From assembly GCA_028023455.1 (NCBI GenBank), contig JAQFVV010000003.1, positions 332,001-396,000 of the forward strand: a stretch of 64,000 bases of DNA, given 5' to 3'. The position numbers were made by a program, and so were the translations under genes. Below, piece after piece: positions 23,704 through 35,730 of the stretch. A model generated the notes under the pieces. The model did not search any database. It saw only the letters and a program-made list of their open reading frames with translations, and was not told where the DNA came from. The first letter of the stretch is position 1. The number at the start of each line of letters is the position of its first letter. Source of the stretch: Epiperipatus broadwayi (taxonomy: Eukaryota > Onychophora > Udeonychophora > Euonychophora > Peripatidae).

Positions 23704-25099
23704 ATAGTGTAGTGTTTTTTTTTAATTTTTTTGCTTCTGGTGTGGTTAGTTCTATTTCCATCTCTTCTGCTGTGGTTTCTTCTGTTAAATTAATCTGATT
23801 ATCTTCTTCCTCATTCATTTTAATTTTCTTACTTTCTCTTGTTTTTTTTTATTTTTTGTGTTTTCTTCCTGCTTTCAATTGATGTGCTTTCTAGCATTGG
23901 ATAGTACTGAGTTATTTTATCCATGATTTCTGTGGTCATTTTATTTATTATTATGCTTTCTGATTGCTCATCATTTTCATTCGTTTTTTCTTTAAGCTCT
24001 TTTGGTAGGTTCTCATTTTCTTTTTGCTCCATTCTATTTAAATTGGGTGGGTTTTCACTGCTTTGATTTTCCTTATTTGTTTGAATTTCTCTTGTTGTTA
24101 TAGTATTTACTGGATTGCTAATTCTTTCATTTCTATTAGATATGTTGTTTTCCTGGGTGCTTTGTAGTGTAGGGTAGTTTAACTCATCTAGTTGGTTATT
24201 TGTGTCTTCGCTTTCTGTAATGTTTCCTGAGTTTTTTGATGTATTGTTTTTATTTTGCTATGTTTGTTCATTGCATTCCATTGCAATATGTCCTCTTCTT
24301 ACACAATGGAAGCAATCTGGCTTAAGCCCTCTGATGTAAATATATAGTGTAGCTTCATCGGTTATGTGTGTGGGGATATGCTCTGGGTCTACTTGTTTAT
24401 TCAATTTAATTTTGAATTCAAAGCTATTGGTTAGTATGGGAATTGCTGCTGCTTTAATGTATTTTTGCTGGAAGAAAACAACTTTTCTGAAAGGATTCAT
24501 CATTTTTTGAAAATCTTCCATGTTGTAGCCAAAATACATATTTTTTAAAATTCCAGAGATATTTTTATACTTATTCTCATCAACTGTTATTAGTGCAAAA
24601 TTACTTCGCATCTTAATTCGGTTTCTGAATTGTTCTCTTTGCGCATTTGCATAAAACTGGACCACCACATATCTGCTATTTGGATGGTCACCTATGCATT
24701 GTACCGATTCAAGAATATTATTTTCATGCAGTGTTTCTATTAGAAGGGATTTGGGGAAACTGTATAGTGTGCAAAGACTATCTGTTACAGTGAGTACTAT
24801 TGATTTATCGGTAAAGAAACATTTAAACGTCAGGAAAAGTGATCAAGGTATTGTTTTGTTGAATTTCTCTCCAATTTGTTCCAGCATTTCATCAGTCCAT
24901 TCAATATGAGGGGGGAGGGATCATCTTTATTTTGATCCTTAAGATTCAAGTTTTCCAAATCATCTGCTATTGTTTTCCTGAACCTAGGACCTTTTGCCGG
25001 GCTTACATAATCTTGGGCTTTTTTTGCTATAGAAGCATATGACTTTTTTGTGCCCTGTGATAGACTACCCACCTGGTTAATCAGTTGAGCAGTCACCAT
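23704..25099 (-). pseudogene. LINE ORF1: RNA-binding protein with CCHC knuckle (broken)
   Basis: The pieces run from the ATG at 25099 (MVTAQLINQVGSLSQ) to a stop near 23704. The central part contains CFHCVRRGHIAMEC, a CCHC zinc knuckle of nucleic-acid-binding type, near 24290. The tail is acidic and lysine-rich (EEEDNQINLTEETTAEEMEI). At least three frame changes separate the pieces (around 24830-24670, 24258 and 23829), mostly at homopolymer runs. ORF1 ends about 70 bp upstream of the ORF2 start. ORF1 proteins of this type coat the element RNA during retrotransposition. Confidence 0.75.
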
Positions 25100-25523
25100 T
25101 TTAAGTTTTTCAATTACTTTTCAAAGGTATGTTTAAATTTCTTTTTTTTAAAACAAACACTAATATACATAACCAATACAATTCAGTTATCTGCAAAATT
25201 ATTGAGTTTTGTAGATTTGATTCCTTTTCTACTCTTATTAAAAAATTAAATTTGCCTGAAATTTTGGCATTAATTATTAGGTCTGCTAGCTTTTAACTAT
25301 GCATTTGTCTATTAGCATTAGATATGGATTTTCGATAAAAAAAACTCTTTGGATTTCTCTGTCCTTTTTTACTCTTTTTCAATCAAAATAATTTTTGAGT
25401 GTTTTAAATTGTTTTATTGGACATTTTTATTAGTTATTAGCAAATAAATCTTTCGTTTATCAACAAAAAGCTAAGAGGTTCTTTGCTTACCTGCTACTAG
25501 GTTTGTATCCAGGTGGCGCTCTA

Positions 25524-25524
<1 letters not shown>

Positions 25525-25574
<50 letters not shown>
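25525..25574. repeat. (ATT)n microsatellite at the LINE 5' flank
   Basis: About 50 bp of pure ATT repeats stand immediately beyond the inferred LINE 5' end. They have the same orientation as the tract at the LINE 3' end (19521-19664). Confidence 0.95.
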
Positions 25575-25579
25575 GACAT

Positions 25580-26174
25580 TTTAAAATATTAATTTATAGA
25601 AAAAACTGACTAAATAATGACATATGCATTATATATATTTATTTATACATGTGCACATAAGTAAATCAATATATTTCAATTAAATATTGTATTTTGTTTT
25701 TTCATCTTTATAAATATCATTACTAAAATAAATTCTCAAAACAAATTATTAATAATTAATATTTATTTTGTTAGAAAAAAAGGAACTTTACATATATGCG
25801 AATTGTTTGGATGAGAGAGAATGATTAATACATATATTTATAGTTTAGTTTTAATTCATATTTCATATATAATATGTCTAGAATGTTTAAAATGTTTATT
25901 TTTAAGATTAATATATCTAAATATATAACTTATGAATATATTTAGAATAATTAACTTTACAAGTGATTACATTTTTTATTCTATTCATTTTTATTTAACA
26001 CTTATTATTATGCTTTTTTAGCTTTATTGAGTTTATAGTATGTTAGTTTGATTAATTATTTAATATTTTATATATTTTTATTATGGTTTAGACAGTTATA
26101 GTAAAAATTGCATTTCAATTGATGCATAAAAAAATCAATATGGCATTTTTATGAGGATAAAAGTTATGCTGTTA

Positions 26175-26211
<37 letters not shown>

Positions 26212-28101
26212 ACATGGATAAAATTGTAATATAAAACTTCATTAGTATACATATATAATATACATATTATTTAAAATATTAATTTCAATGAAAATTTTTT
26301 TACTTATTTTATGTGTGAAGCATACATAGAAACACTGACAGAACAAAAATCCACTGAGGAGAGAAAAAACTATAGCAAATGTATTATTGCTAAGAAAAAA
26401 TAAAAATATATTTCTTTATATCATAAAACTAAAAAGAATTTAAATTCTACCTGTTTTATTTTAATTACATTAGTTTTAAAAATTAAATCTTGTAAAAAGC
26501 TTTAAGTAAATTAAATAAGATGTGCTAAAGGGAACATGTTAAAAAAGATTTTAGTTGGAATTAAAAAGCTGAAAACTTATAGACCCATAAAAAAAGTTAT
26601 TACTAGGTAGAAAATCTTAAAGTCTACTGCTTAAAATTTTTTAAAAGGTCTTTCATTGGTTTCATAATTAGAAAAATGTAATAGAACTGTTAATTTTTTT
26701 TTTTATGTTAACGATAAATGAAAAATCTGAAATTTTAAATAACCATTATGTTTGTATAGGCAAACATAGAAATAATTATGTTATAAAAAAATTTGGTCTA
26801 TAGGTTAAAAAAAAAAATAATTAAAATATTTTATATGAATATATTTTGAAAACAAATTAATGAATGAAATATTTTATAAAAATATACCTACCACATATAT
26901 GTTTATGTATAATTTATATATAATGAGACAAATTATATGTATATATTTTGAATGGAATTTATTTTTTAATAATTGAAATATTTATTATTTAATATTTTTA
27001 TTTTTAAAGAGCATATATATGTATAAGTCTATTTATTATTTATTACGTGGCTTGATCTATAAAATTTAAAGTAGGTAATAATTTCTAACTGAAACATTTA
27101 GCATTACCAAATCCATGTGGCTGCATATATATGCAATGTCTTTGTGATCTCTTACAATTTATAAAAATCTGTAAACAATTTAAACATTTGTTGTTTTTAA
27201 TGTCAAGTAATTATATATATATATATATATGAATGAGATTAATTTATTTATATCACTGGAGAATATTTATTAGATCCTTAATTTTGTAATTAATTACTAC
27301 TAATTGATTAATAAATTTATTATCCAATTGTTTTATATTATTGTAAATTTATTTAATATTAGATTAGGTATTTGTGTCTTTAATTGGTTCACATACATGA
27401 TTCAAAACTAGCTCTAAAATAATAGAATTTAAGCTATATGTGTGGACACTTGTAAGAATTAATTAGATAGTGCTAAAATATTGAAAATTAAAGTCCATCA
27501 CTTCATTTATATATTTTATAATTATGCCTACTAATTAATTTATGGCTATACTCATGTATTAAACATGGATGGTGATTAGCATTTAGTACTTACAGCATTT
27601 AATGACTTTAGAATGTGTTTATAGCATTTAATACATTATTACTTTATTACAGCACTTATTTGTGTATGTGAATGCAGGTCAAACTATTGATGTTGACTCT
27701 TTTATGGTTTTATGTCTCATGTTGGCATTGGCTTGATAATGATAATTAACATAATATTATTTATTATGCCTTATTTAAATGCGTTCAGAAATGATGGCCA
27801 TTGATTATTTGATTAATAATTATATTTGTCATTATTATAAGATTTTCTCTTTTATGCATGTTTCTGATGATGATCTGTTGATTCTTTACTCAGATTGTTC
27901 ATTCAGTTACAATGGTATATTGATATGTGACTGGATTCATGCTGAAGATGATGTAATAATAGTATATAAGTATTTCTAATTTTTGCAGTCCCTCTATTCC
28001 TGAACCATTATAATATACATTACATTATATATTAAATAGAAAAACTTTCATCAGTTACATTTATAAAAAAAATATTACCTGGGGATATCCATGTATAACT
28101 T

Positions 28102-28105
<4 letters not shown>
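25580..28105. other. AT-rich non-coding region
   Basis: No gene is seen. (TA)n lies at 26178-26208 and near 27211-27230. The 66-aa ORF at 27779 shows no motif. Confidence 0.55.

Positions 28106-28106
<1 letters not shown>

Positions 28107-28188
<82 letters not shown>
28107..28188. repeat. (AT)n microsatellite
   Basis: An uninterrupted AT dinucleotide tract of about 82 bp, which would readily extrude as a cruciform. Confidence 0.97.
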
Positions 28189-28189
<1 letters not shown>

Positions 28190-28191
<2 letters not shown>

Positions 28192-31100
28192 AGCCTTTGC
28201 TTTTGACCAAAGCTCCATTAATTTTTCAGCTGAGTTATTTATGACAGTGTTTATTAAATTTTCCTCATAAAATATATTTTATGGTAGTATATAAGCTATT
28301 TATCGGGTCCTATGTTCAAATCAAAATAAAAGTTTGAATATGTTTAAGTAAATTACTTGTACACAAACAAAAATCATTCATGAAGTCTTATAAACAGGGG
28401 TTATTTTATTCTGGTGTCAGTTAGTAAAGTTTTATTAAATCAGAAAGAATCATAGTTGAGAATTTATTTGTTAAAAATATTTTTCAAATTATTATTAATA
28501 GTTTAGAGATTGAAAATGAAAGAAGGAGAGGGAGGAGCTCAAATTTATAAAGTCAACTTCTTGAAAGTCACTAGTAAAAATCGTATCTTAATAAAAGTGA
28601 ATTATAATGCTATAATTTATTAAAAGCAAATTATCTAAAAAAAGATCAAAAATCAATAAAAGTATTAAACAATAGGTTTAGATAGAAATTTGTATGTGTG
28701 TATAAGTGCATATGTGTAGAATGTATTAAAAAATTTTAATTATAAAGTTAATTAATAATCGATAAAAATAGTGCATGGTCACAATGGAAAGCTTCTTTAA
28801 AGAATTATTTTATTTTAATATCTCATTCATAGCAGCTAATTTCCATTCAAAATCTTGGATTTAAAGTTAGGTTCCTATGGATTATTTATTTTTTATTAAA
28901 AATGTTCATTTTGTTCTTTCAGAGGGATTTCCACGAGCGGGAAAATTCTTAACAAAACCATATAATGTTTATAAAATTGTGAATAGATAATTTATAAAAC
29001 AATAGCAATCAACCAGTCAAAATTTAAATATAATTTAATTGACATGTAGTTCATTCAGGAATTAAAGAAGGGGTCCAGACAGTATAAAAACTCAATTCAT
29101 CCTTAAGGAGGGGCTCTCTTCATCATCAGTCTATCCAGAGAAACCTCATCAGGTTAAATTATCATTTTATTTTAATACTAAAAATGTAAGTTCTTACTGT
29201 TTTTCTGGTTTTTTTTTCTGAATGAGAAACTTAGTCAAAATTATTAATATTGTAAGACATGATTAGTGGGTAAATTTTTTCTATTGGGCATATATTTGTT
29301 TCTCCAGAAGTTAACTAATTTCATGATTTCTTTCTATACAACTGTAAGCAGTTTTGGCAATCAGCAAACAATAAAACTCAGATTGCAGAGAAAATTTTGC
29401 TTAAGGAAAATTAAAGAAGCACTATATTTTATGAATCTTTGCTTCAAATTTTTACTTATTAAAATGAATGGATCTGATTATTTGTATCATCAAAAATTCA
29501 GAAAGAAAAGAATTCTATTTTTATTAAAATAAGTGTAGAACTGAATTTTAATGCTAATGTTATAAGTTAAATCTCATTTGAAAGACTAAGTATCGTTGTG
29601 GAATCAAAGTGACAATTTGTCAATGAAAAATGAATGACTAATGTAGAAAAAGAAATATAACTATTACCACAATCAATATGCTACCAACCTATGACAAAAG
29701 TAATGGAATATAATGAGAATTTATGAAGAAAATATGTGGATCAGTGGACTTCTCTCAACGAAGCTACCTTAATCCAACTTATATGTAAAACAGAATTAGA
29801 AAAAGCTGGTTATCTTCCAATATTGAATATAATCTCATTAAAAAAGCTCAAAATGAATAAAGAACTTAATTGAAAGTGGAAATTATTAATTTAAATTGCA
29901 AAGATTACTAATTTTTAAAAGTGATTTGATAAATAAAGACCTTTGAATTAATATTTTTCATCTTAAAATGGATTATGTGCTAAAACTTCCAACAAAAATG
30001 TGACACCTCATGGATTAATTTGTGAAAAGTTATTAAAGTTTTCGAATGGATTATGGAGTTAAATATGTGTGTACACCAAACAAAACAAAACTCAAAATTG
30101 AGATCTGCAGCTGCAACAATATATAAAAAAAGACTCGGGACATTTTAAGAAGGTCTGTTTAAGTATAATTTTATTTGTTATATTTTTTTTTATATTTATC
30201 TAAGTGTATTAGCAAAAGAGTTAGTTAAATGCCTAAGTTTAAATTTAATCAATATTTAAAAATTTTCTTAGTTTCATTTAATATAAAATTTTAAAATAGG
30301 CCTTATTTAACTGTCAAATTTATGCTTTACCCTTAATTAGAAGAGTTGAGAGATATAAATAAAGTGTTTATTATATGAGCTATAATTTTAAAGATTAGGT
30401 ACTATTAAATATTTATGCTAATAAATATGTTTAAGATGGAATGCATGTTATGACGGAATGCAATAACTATGTCCCAAAAGTGAAAAGAGATGATGATTTT
30501 TGCAAATGGTGCACATTTCTTATTCTTTTTTATTATTACTAAAGTTAAGATAAGTTAGATGCAAGCTGATCTATGCTTAAAAAATTGTTGGCTCGTGCGT
30601 CAGTACAATATTTTGTGTTCATATAAGTGTGCAAATTGGTATGAGACCCTTGTTTACATGGTTGATTAAAAAATCACCACCTAGCTAGTGAAGTTGTAGC
30701 TTAGCTCACTCACTAAAATATTTAGTAAAATTTTATGAAGTATTTAGAAGTAGTGGATGAGTTTCCCACTTTGTTATTTTATACATGGTAAGATGATCTC
30801 TTTATTGATAGCCAGAGTGTGTTGAGCATACTCATGTATCCCTGTATGACTAGCGATGAATCTTAGCATACCTTAGCCTTAATAAAAAAGTATTTTTTTC
30901 TCTTATTCAGGTCTTTTCCAACCCTTATGTTGATGCTGTCTTCATTTCCTTATGGGTGTACATTATTTCAGTTACAGTAAAGTGTAAGTTATGAATGTTG
31001 TTTACAGGGTCGCAAAATTAATTTGATGTTTCTAGACTAATGGAAATTTGAATGGGTGATCTGTTGTATTGAGGCATTGCATTGTTTAAATGTTTATGTA

Positions 31101-33381
31101 AACAATAAGAGCCAAGAATTATATTAAAATTAAATATTGAATTGAAGAAATAAAACACGTGGAATAATGATGATAAGCAATGCATATCATAGATTCTAAT
31201 TTATAGTCAGCTGAGAACTTTGCTGGAATTGTAAGCAAATAAAAGTATCATTACTATAGGGATGTTGATATATTGATATATGATTTACATATGTATAAAT
31301 AAAAGAATGATCGATCTAAACACAGATTCTTAAACATTGGAATAGTAGTTTAATATAAGCAAAGGTAAGCAATGCTGTAAAATATCTTAAATTTAAAAGC
31401 ATATAGTTAAGACATATTTAGTTGAGCTAATTTATGTATAAGTTACTAGCTCATTGTTATATGAAGAATTATCTTCATTATTAATATTCATAATTATAGA
31501 ATAAATTAATTAGTGGAAATCGTAAAATATATTGAGAAAGTTCAAATTTACTATATTTAAATATTACGTGATTGTGAAAGAAAATAGTATAATCATTTAT
31601 TTTAAATACCAAGTTAATCCATAGCAATTGTAGTCCACAGTTCGTTAATAATTAAATAATAGTTTATTATCTTATACATTAACAAACTCAGCTGTTCGTT
31701 TGGTTTTATAATTTTTGTTATATGGTTCAAGAACAGGGGAAATCTATGAAGAACTTTGTAAATATTATAAATATTTTTTTTATCTTTATGAATAAAATTG
31801 TTGTTCTTTTAACATAAACTCTTTGTCTATGTCTCCATGTTTGATGGTTCAATAAATTCTGGATATCCCAATCATACATCAATACAATATTACTTAAATT
31901 TTAAGCATAATTTAATTTGTTACATTATGTCAGGTAAAATTGATTTAAAACTAGTTTTATAAAACTTTATTGCTAAAAATTAAGACAAGAGAAAGTTATT
32001 TTAACACTGCAGAATTTAAATAGTAACTACAGAGTATCAGTGTAATAATTTAGCTATTAAAATTATAGAGTTATAGTAGGCAATAGGAATATTGGGTGAT
32101 ATAGAGTGTAGTGGGTGGACATAAAATCCTTTATTCATTCACTGGATTTAAGTACCTTCCCAGTTGAACTTGTTAATCAACATTTCTTTTAATTATTAAA
32201 GTATTTCAAGTACTTTATTTCAAAATTCATATTCAAAATTTGATCTTAATTACTGGAAAATTAGAGAAAGTGGACATTGGCTATGTCAGATTCAGCCAAG
32301 GTCAACTATGGATATAATCACTGGGATAGTATTTATTTATCACTAATAATTTGTAACCGAGTGTATACAATTTCATATCTTGCTATTCTAAAGCCCTGAA
32401 AAAAAATTGTCGTAGGGGAAAAGAGATCTAGCCAAAATGGGAAATTAATCTGAAAACTGAGCAAAAGAAATTAGTATGAGTTATTAGTGTTGTTCGTAAG
32501 GATGATCAGGAATGAGATTACGATGGGAAGCATGGATTAGGAGGATGACGATGGGCATAGAAATTGTTTAGTTTCTTTTAAAATTTAATTGTGGCTTTGA
32601 TGTTAATGGATGGAGTGCATTGAGAGATGTAAAGTATAGTGGGAAGTGGAGTTTAAATTTTCCTTCTCTCTCATAAATATAAGAATTTACGAGATTATTA
32701 TTATTATTTGTAATAACGCTCTCAGTGCTTTATTCGTTTAGTAATTAATTGTTTATTAACTCATTCATTAGAGATTGTTGTAAATTATTAAGTAATTATG
32801 GATAAATGATATTTAGCATAAGAAAATGTTATCAAAGTTACAATTTGGCACCCTGCCAATTGTTATTATTATGCTGCCTATTGCCATCGATCCTGAGGAT
32901 GGCCGATCCTGAGATGAGTGAGTGTGGGAGTGAGATGAGATGCGATTCCGTCGGTCGTTCTATCTTTCCTTTGGTAATTTGATAGGTTATAATATATATA
33001 TGTATAAACCAATATTTTGATTAGGTCATACTGGTCATCATTTGGGTAACAAATATAAAAAATTGTAGAAGTGTATAAACATTGATATATAACAATAATA
33101 ATTATTCTATTAATAAAAAATAAAAATAATAATTGTAAACAAATATTTAGATTAATGAGTTTTTAAAAAAAACATTTCCAAATAAAAGAAAATTTTCATG
33201 TATCATCATGTTTATTGATATAATCTAGCTTTTTAATGATCTCAATGACATCTCTAATCTAACATTATTGGAGAGTGTCATATCTAGATAATATCCTCAT
33301 ATTAGAAAAATCCAATTCTATGACCTGTATCTATAGCATATATATTTTTTTCAATAAATCATTCATGGATGTACCAAGATA

Positions 33382-33388
<7 letters not shown>
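28190..33388. other. AT-rich non-coding region
   Basis: No gene is confidently seen apart from the promoter-like site listed at 29083. A more G-rich purine-biased patch lies at about 32480-32660. A small CpG-bearing patch at about 32885-32975 includes a repeated CGATCCTGAG. The 88-aa ORF at 29266 begins at a GTG, is basic, and matches no family I know. Confidence 0.5.
29083..29160 (+). promoter_or_regulatory. Possible Pol II core promoter
   Basis: TATAAAAA at 29083-29090 is followed by an initiator-like TCAGTC at 29126-29131. A potential splice donor CAG|GTTAAA lies near 29151 and ATGTAAGT near 29186. The TATA-to-initiator distance (~45 bp) is longer than the usual ~30 bp. Arthropod genes often place a tiny first exon after such a promoter, but no second exon could be recognised. 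Confidence 0.25.

Positions 33389-33443
<55 letters not shown>
33389..33443. repeat. (AT)n microsatellite
   Basis: About 55 bp of uninterrupted AT dinucleotides. Confidence 0.96.
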
Positions 33444-33446
<3 letters not shown>

Positions 33447-34085
33447 TTGTTATTTATACATTTAATCAATGGGTTATAAATATAGATTGAAATTAAACTG
33501 TTAATGTAAATACTGTAATAAAAAACAAACCAAAACCAGAATCAATGAAAAAAATATATAAACTTCATTTCTATTGAATATGTATAATCACAACAAAATC
33601 TAACTTCACTGGTATATAATTAGTACGTATTTATTTTTTATTTATGATGGCCAGAATGTAGTATCTTCCATATTTCATTTTCTATTGGAAATGCTATTAT
33701 TAAATAATATCTTGTATACCAAAATAACATATTTATATGGAAGATGGAACCATTTTGTAAATCATATGTGAAGATAACTATAAAATTTATAGTTTTGTAT
33801 CTAGAAATAGTCACAATAATTGAAATTAAATTGCACTCCATTTAAATAAACATTTATTTCATGAATATATATATTCAGCAATAATTTTTACAACATATGC
33901 AATTTCCATGTTTATTTGTTATCTATCAAATGGACAAGCAAACAAGTCAAAATTTTATTTGCTGCTTCTAATAATCCCAAGTCAATATAATTACAGGTAT
34001 TAAACACAGCATAATAAATAACATTTTCTATATTCTTTGAAGATCAGCACTAGGGGCATAATTTACTTTATTTCAAAATCATGTG

Positions 34086-34155
34086 TGTATAAGCCTGAGT
34101 AGTAATTGACCACTAGATAATAGTGCTATATTCAAATCCTCTGACTAAGATGTGG
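34086..34155 (+). repeat. tRNA-derived (SINE-like) relic
   Basis: AAGCCTGAGTAGTAATTG resembles box A and TATTCAAATCC (about 34129-34139) box B, at tRNA-like spacing. There is no intact cloverleaf. Confidence 0.3.
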
Positions 34156-35664
34156 CTATTGGTTTTCTTTAGGAAGGAGAATTAGATCTTTTTCTAATAT
34201 AATTACACATAATTTACAGAAGTATTTAAACTAAATGCCTGCTTTTATTAGATAATTTCCTATGCAATGAAAAAATATTTTGACAATAAATAGCAAAAAA
34301 AATGCTATATTAGTATAGTAGAAATTCCAAAACCATATAAAACTTAATGAAAGTAGATCTGATTTTGTCACAATTTTATCTTTACAAAAGTCACACGACA
34401 TATAATTTTAAAAAGTGGTAGTGTGATGAATTCAAGATCTGAATATCTCTGGACCGATCCTTTACTAATTCATTTTTTGTTCTGGAACGTAACATGATTC
34501 ACCGATTGACAAAACATTCATTTACATATATATTTTAATACAGAAAAAAAATACTGAAACAAAATGTATGAAATTGTTAAAATATTAAATATACATTTAA
34601 CGTATATACTTTTAACATCTTTTAAAATTTAGCAATTTATATATATTTTATAAAATATAAAGATTGCAAAATTTTATTTATTTAACTTAACCAAAAAAAT
34701 AAAATGAGCCTGTAAAATGTTTTCATTATGCATTTAAATTTTAATCTAGTAATGGAGCACTTTTTGAGTTAACGGTCGTAAATAATTTACTACTCTTATG
34801 TAAAGATATAGCTATAAAACTTTTTTACTTTTACATGAACGTTTTGACAGTTAATATAAAATGGCAAAGATTTGATAAAACAAAACAATTGAAATCGCTG
34901 TAGTGATGGAAGAACAATACATTTGAACACAATTAGTGTCAATTCTTCATTTTATTTCAAAGATAAAGAAAATTTGATTAACTTTTTCAAAAGATTAGAA
35001 ATCTTAAATATTCACATATATACAGGCATATTGCATGATGACATTTCATTGTTGTTAATCAATGTTACCAAGTTTCATCACGTTTTTATAATATGAAAAA
35101 AAAAAATACTCCCATAATTGCTACTGTTATATAAGATCTTTTTGAAATAGCATTGTTGTCATATGGATCGGATCAGTGATACAATTGAGCAGCTGATTTA
35201 GTGACAGGCATTAGTGTCTGAGTAAAAGGATCTATTTGGATCAATTCTAGGAAATAAAAAAAAACAAAAACAATTTATCATTTAAAATAAAAAATGATTT
35301 TTTTTTACATCTATCAATAAATTAGTAGTAGTTTTCAAACTGGACAGTCAAAATTAGATTGCACAGTAGTGGACAGAAAGCTATAAAGAAGATGGTCATG
35401 CATTGGCACCATAAAACGCAATTATGATATAAAAAGGCTCATTGTATTAAATTTATGTTACTGACTGTGATCAAACACAAGATATATCAATATCATTGTC
35501 TATAAGTTTCATTAATACTTTAATGTATAATCTAATATTATGCAACACATATAAAATTGATGTTACGTCTATAAAAAAGTTAGCATGTAATATTATTTAT
35601 TTTAAAATGTGATGATTTATCACTTCAGTAGTCATGTGATATTCAAGAGTAGAAGGTGACAGAT

Positions 35665-35730
35665 CTGAGTTGAGATTCACAAATCTAATGCTTTCAAGTG
35701 AGTCACTCTATCATTGCACTAAGCTGCACA
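35665..35730 (-). repeat. tRNA-derived (SINE-like) relic
   Basis: Read on the minus strand, GCAGCTTAGTGCAATGATAG resembles a tRNA D-arm (box A) and GTGAATCTCAAC a weak box B, about 40 nt apart. The match is degraded. Confidence 0.3.

Larger units (their letters stand above)
19665..25523 (-). mobile_element. Nearly full-length, dead APE-type non-LTR retrotransposon (LINE)
   Basis: On the minus strand the order is 5' leader, ORF1 with a CCHC knuckle, ORF2 with AP-endonuclease, reverse transcriptase and a C-terminal Cys/His motif, then a 3' UTR with AATAAA (complement at 19679-19684) and a (TAA)n end. Total length is about 5.9 kb including a 0.4-kb hAT insertion. The 5' boundary is taken where GAGCGCCACC begins next to the second (ATT)n tract. 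Clade is uncertain: APE endonuclease plus a CCHC ORF1 fits the L1/Tx1, I and Jockey-like groups. Frameshifts and stops in both ORFs make it inactive. Confidence 0.85.

Noticed and set aside
29266-29532. 88-aa ORF near the TATA box at 29083
   Set aside because: It starts at GTG, not a normal eukaryotic start, is low-complexity and has no motif; kept only as non-coding.
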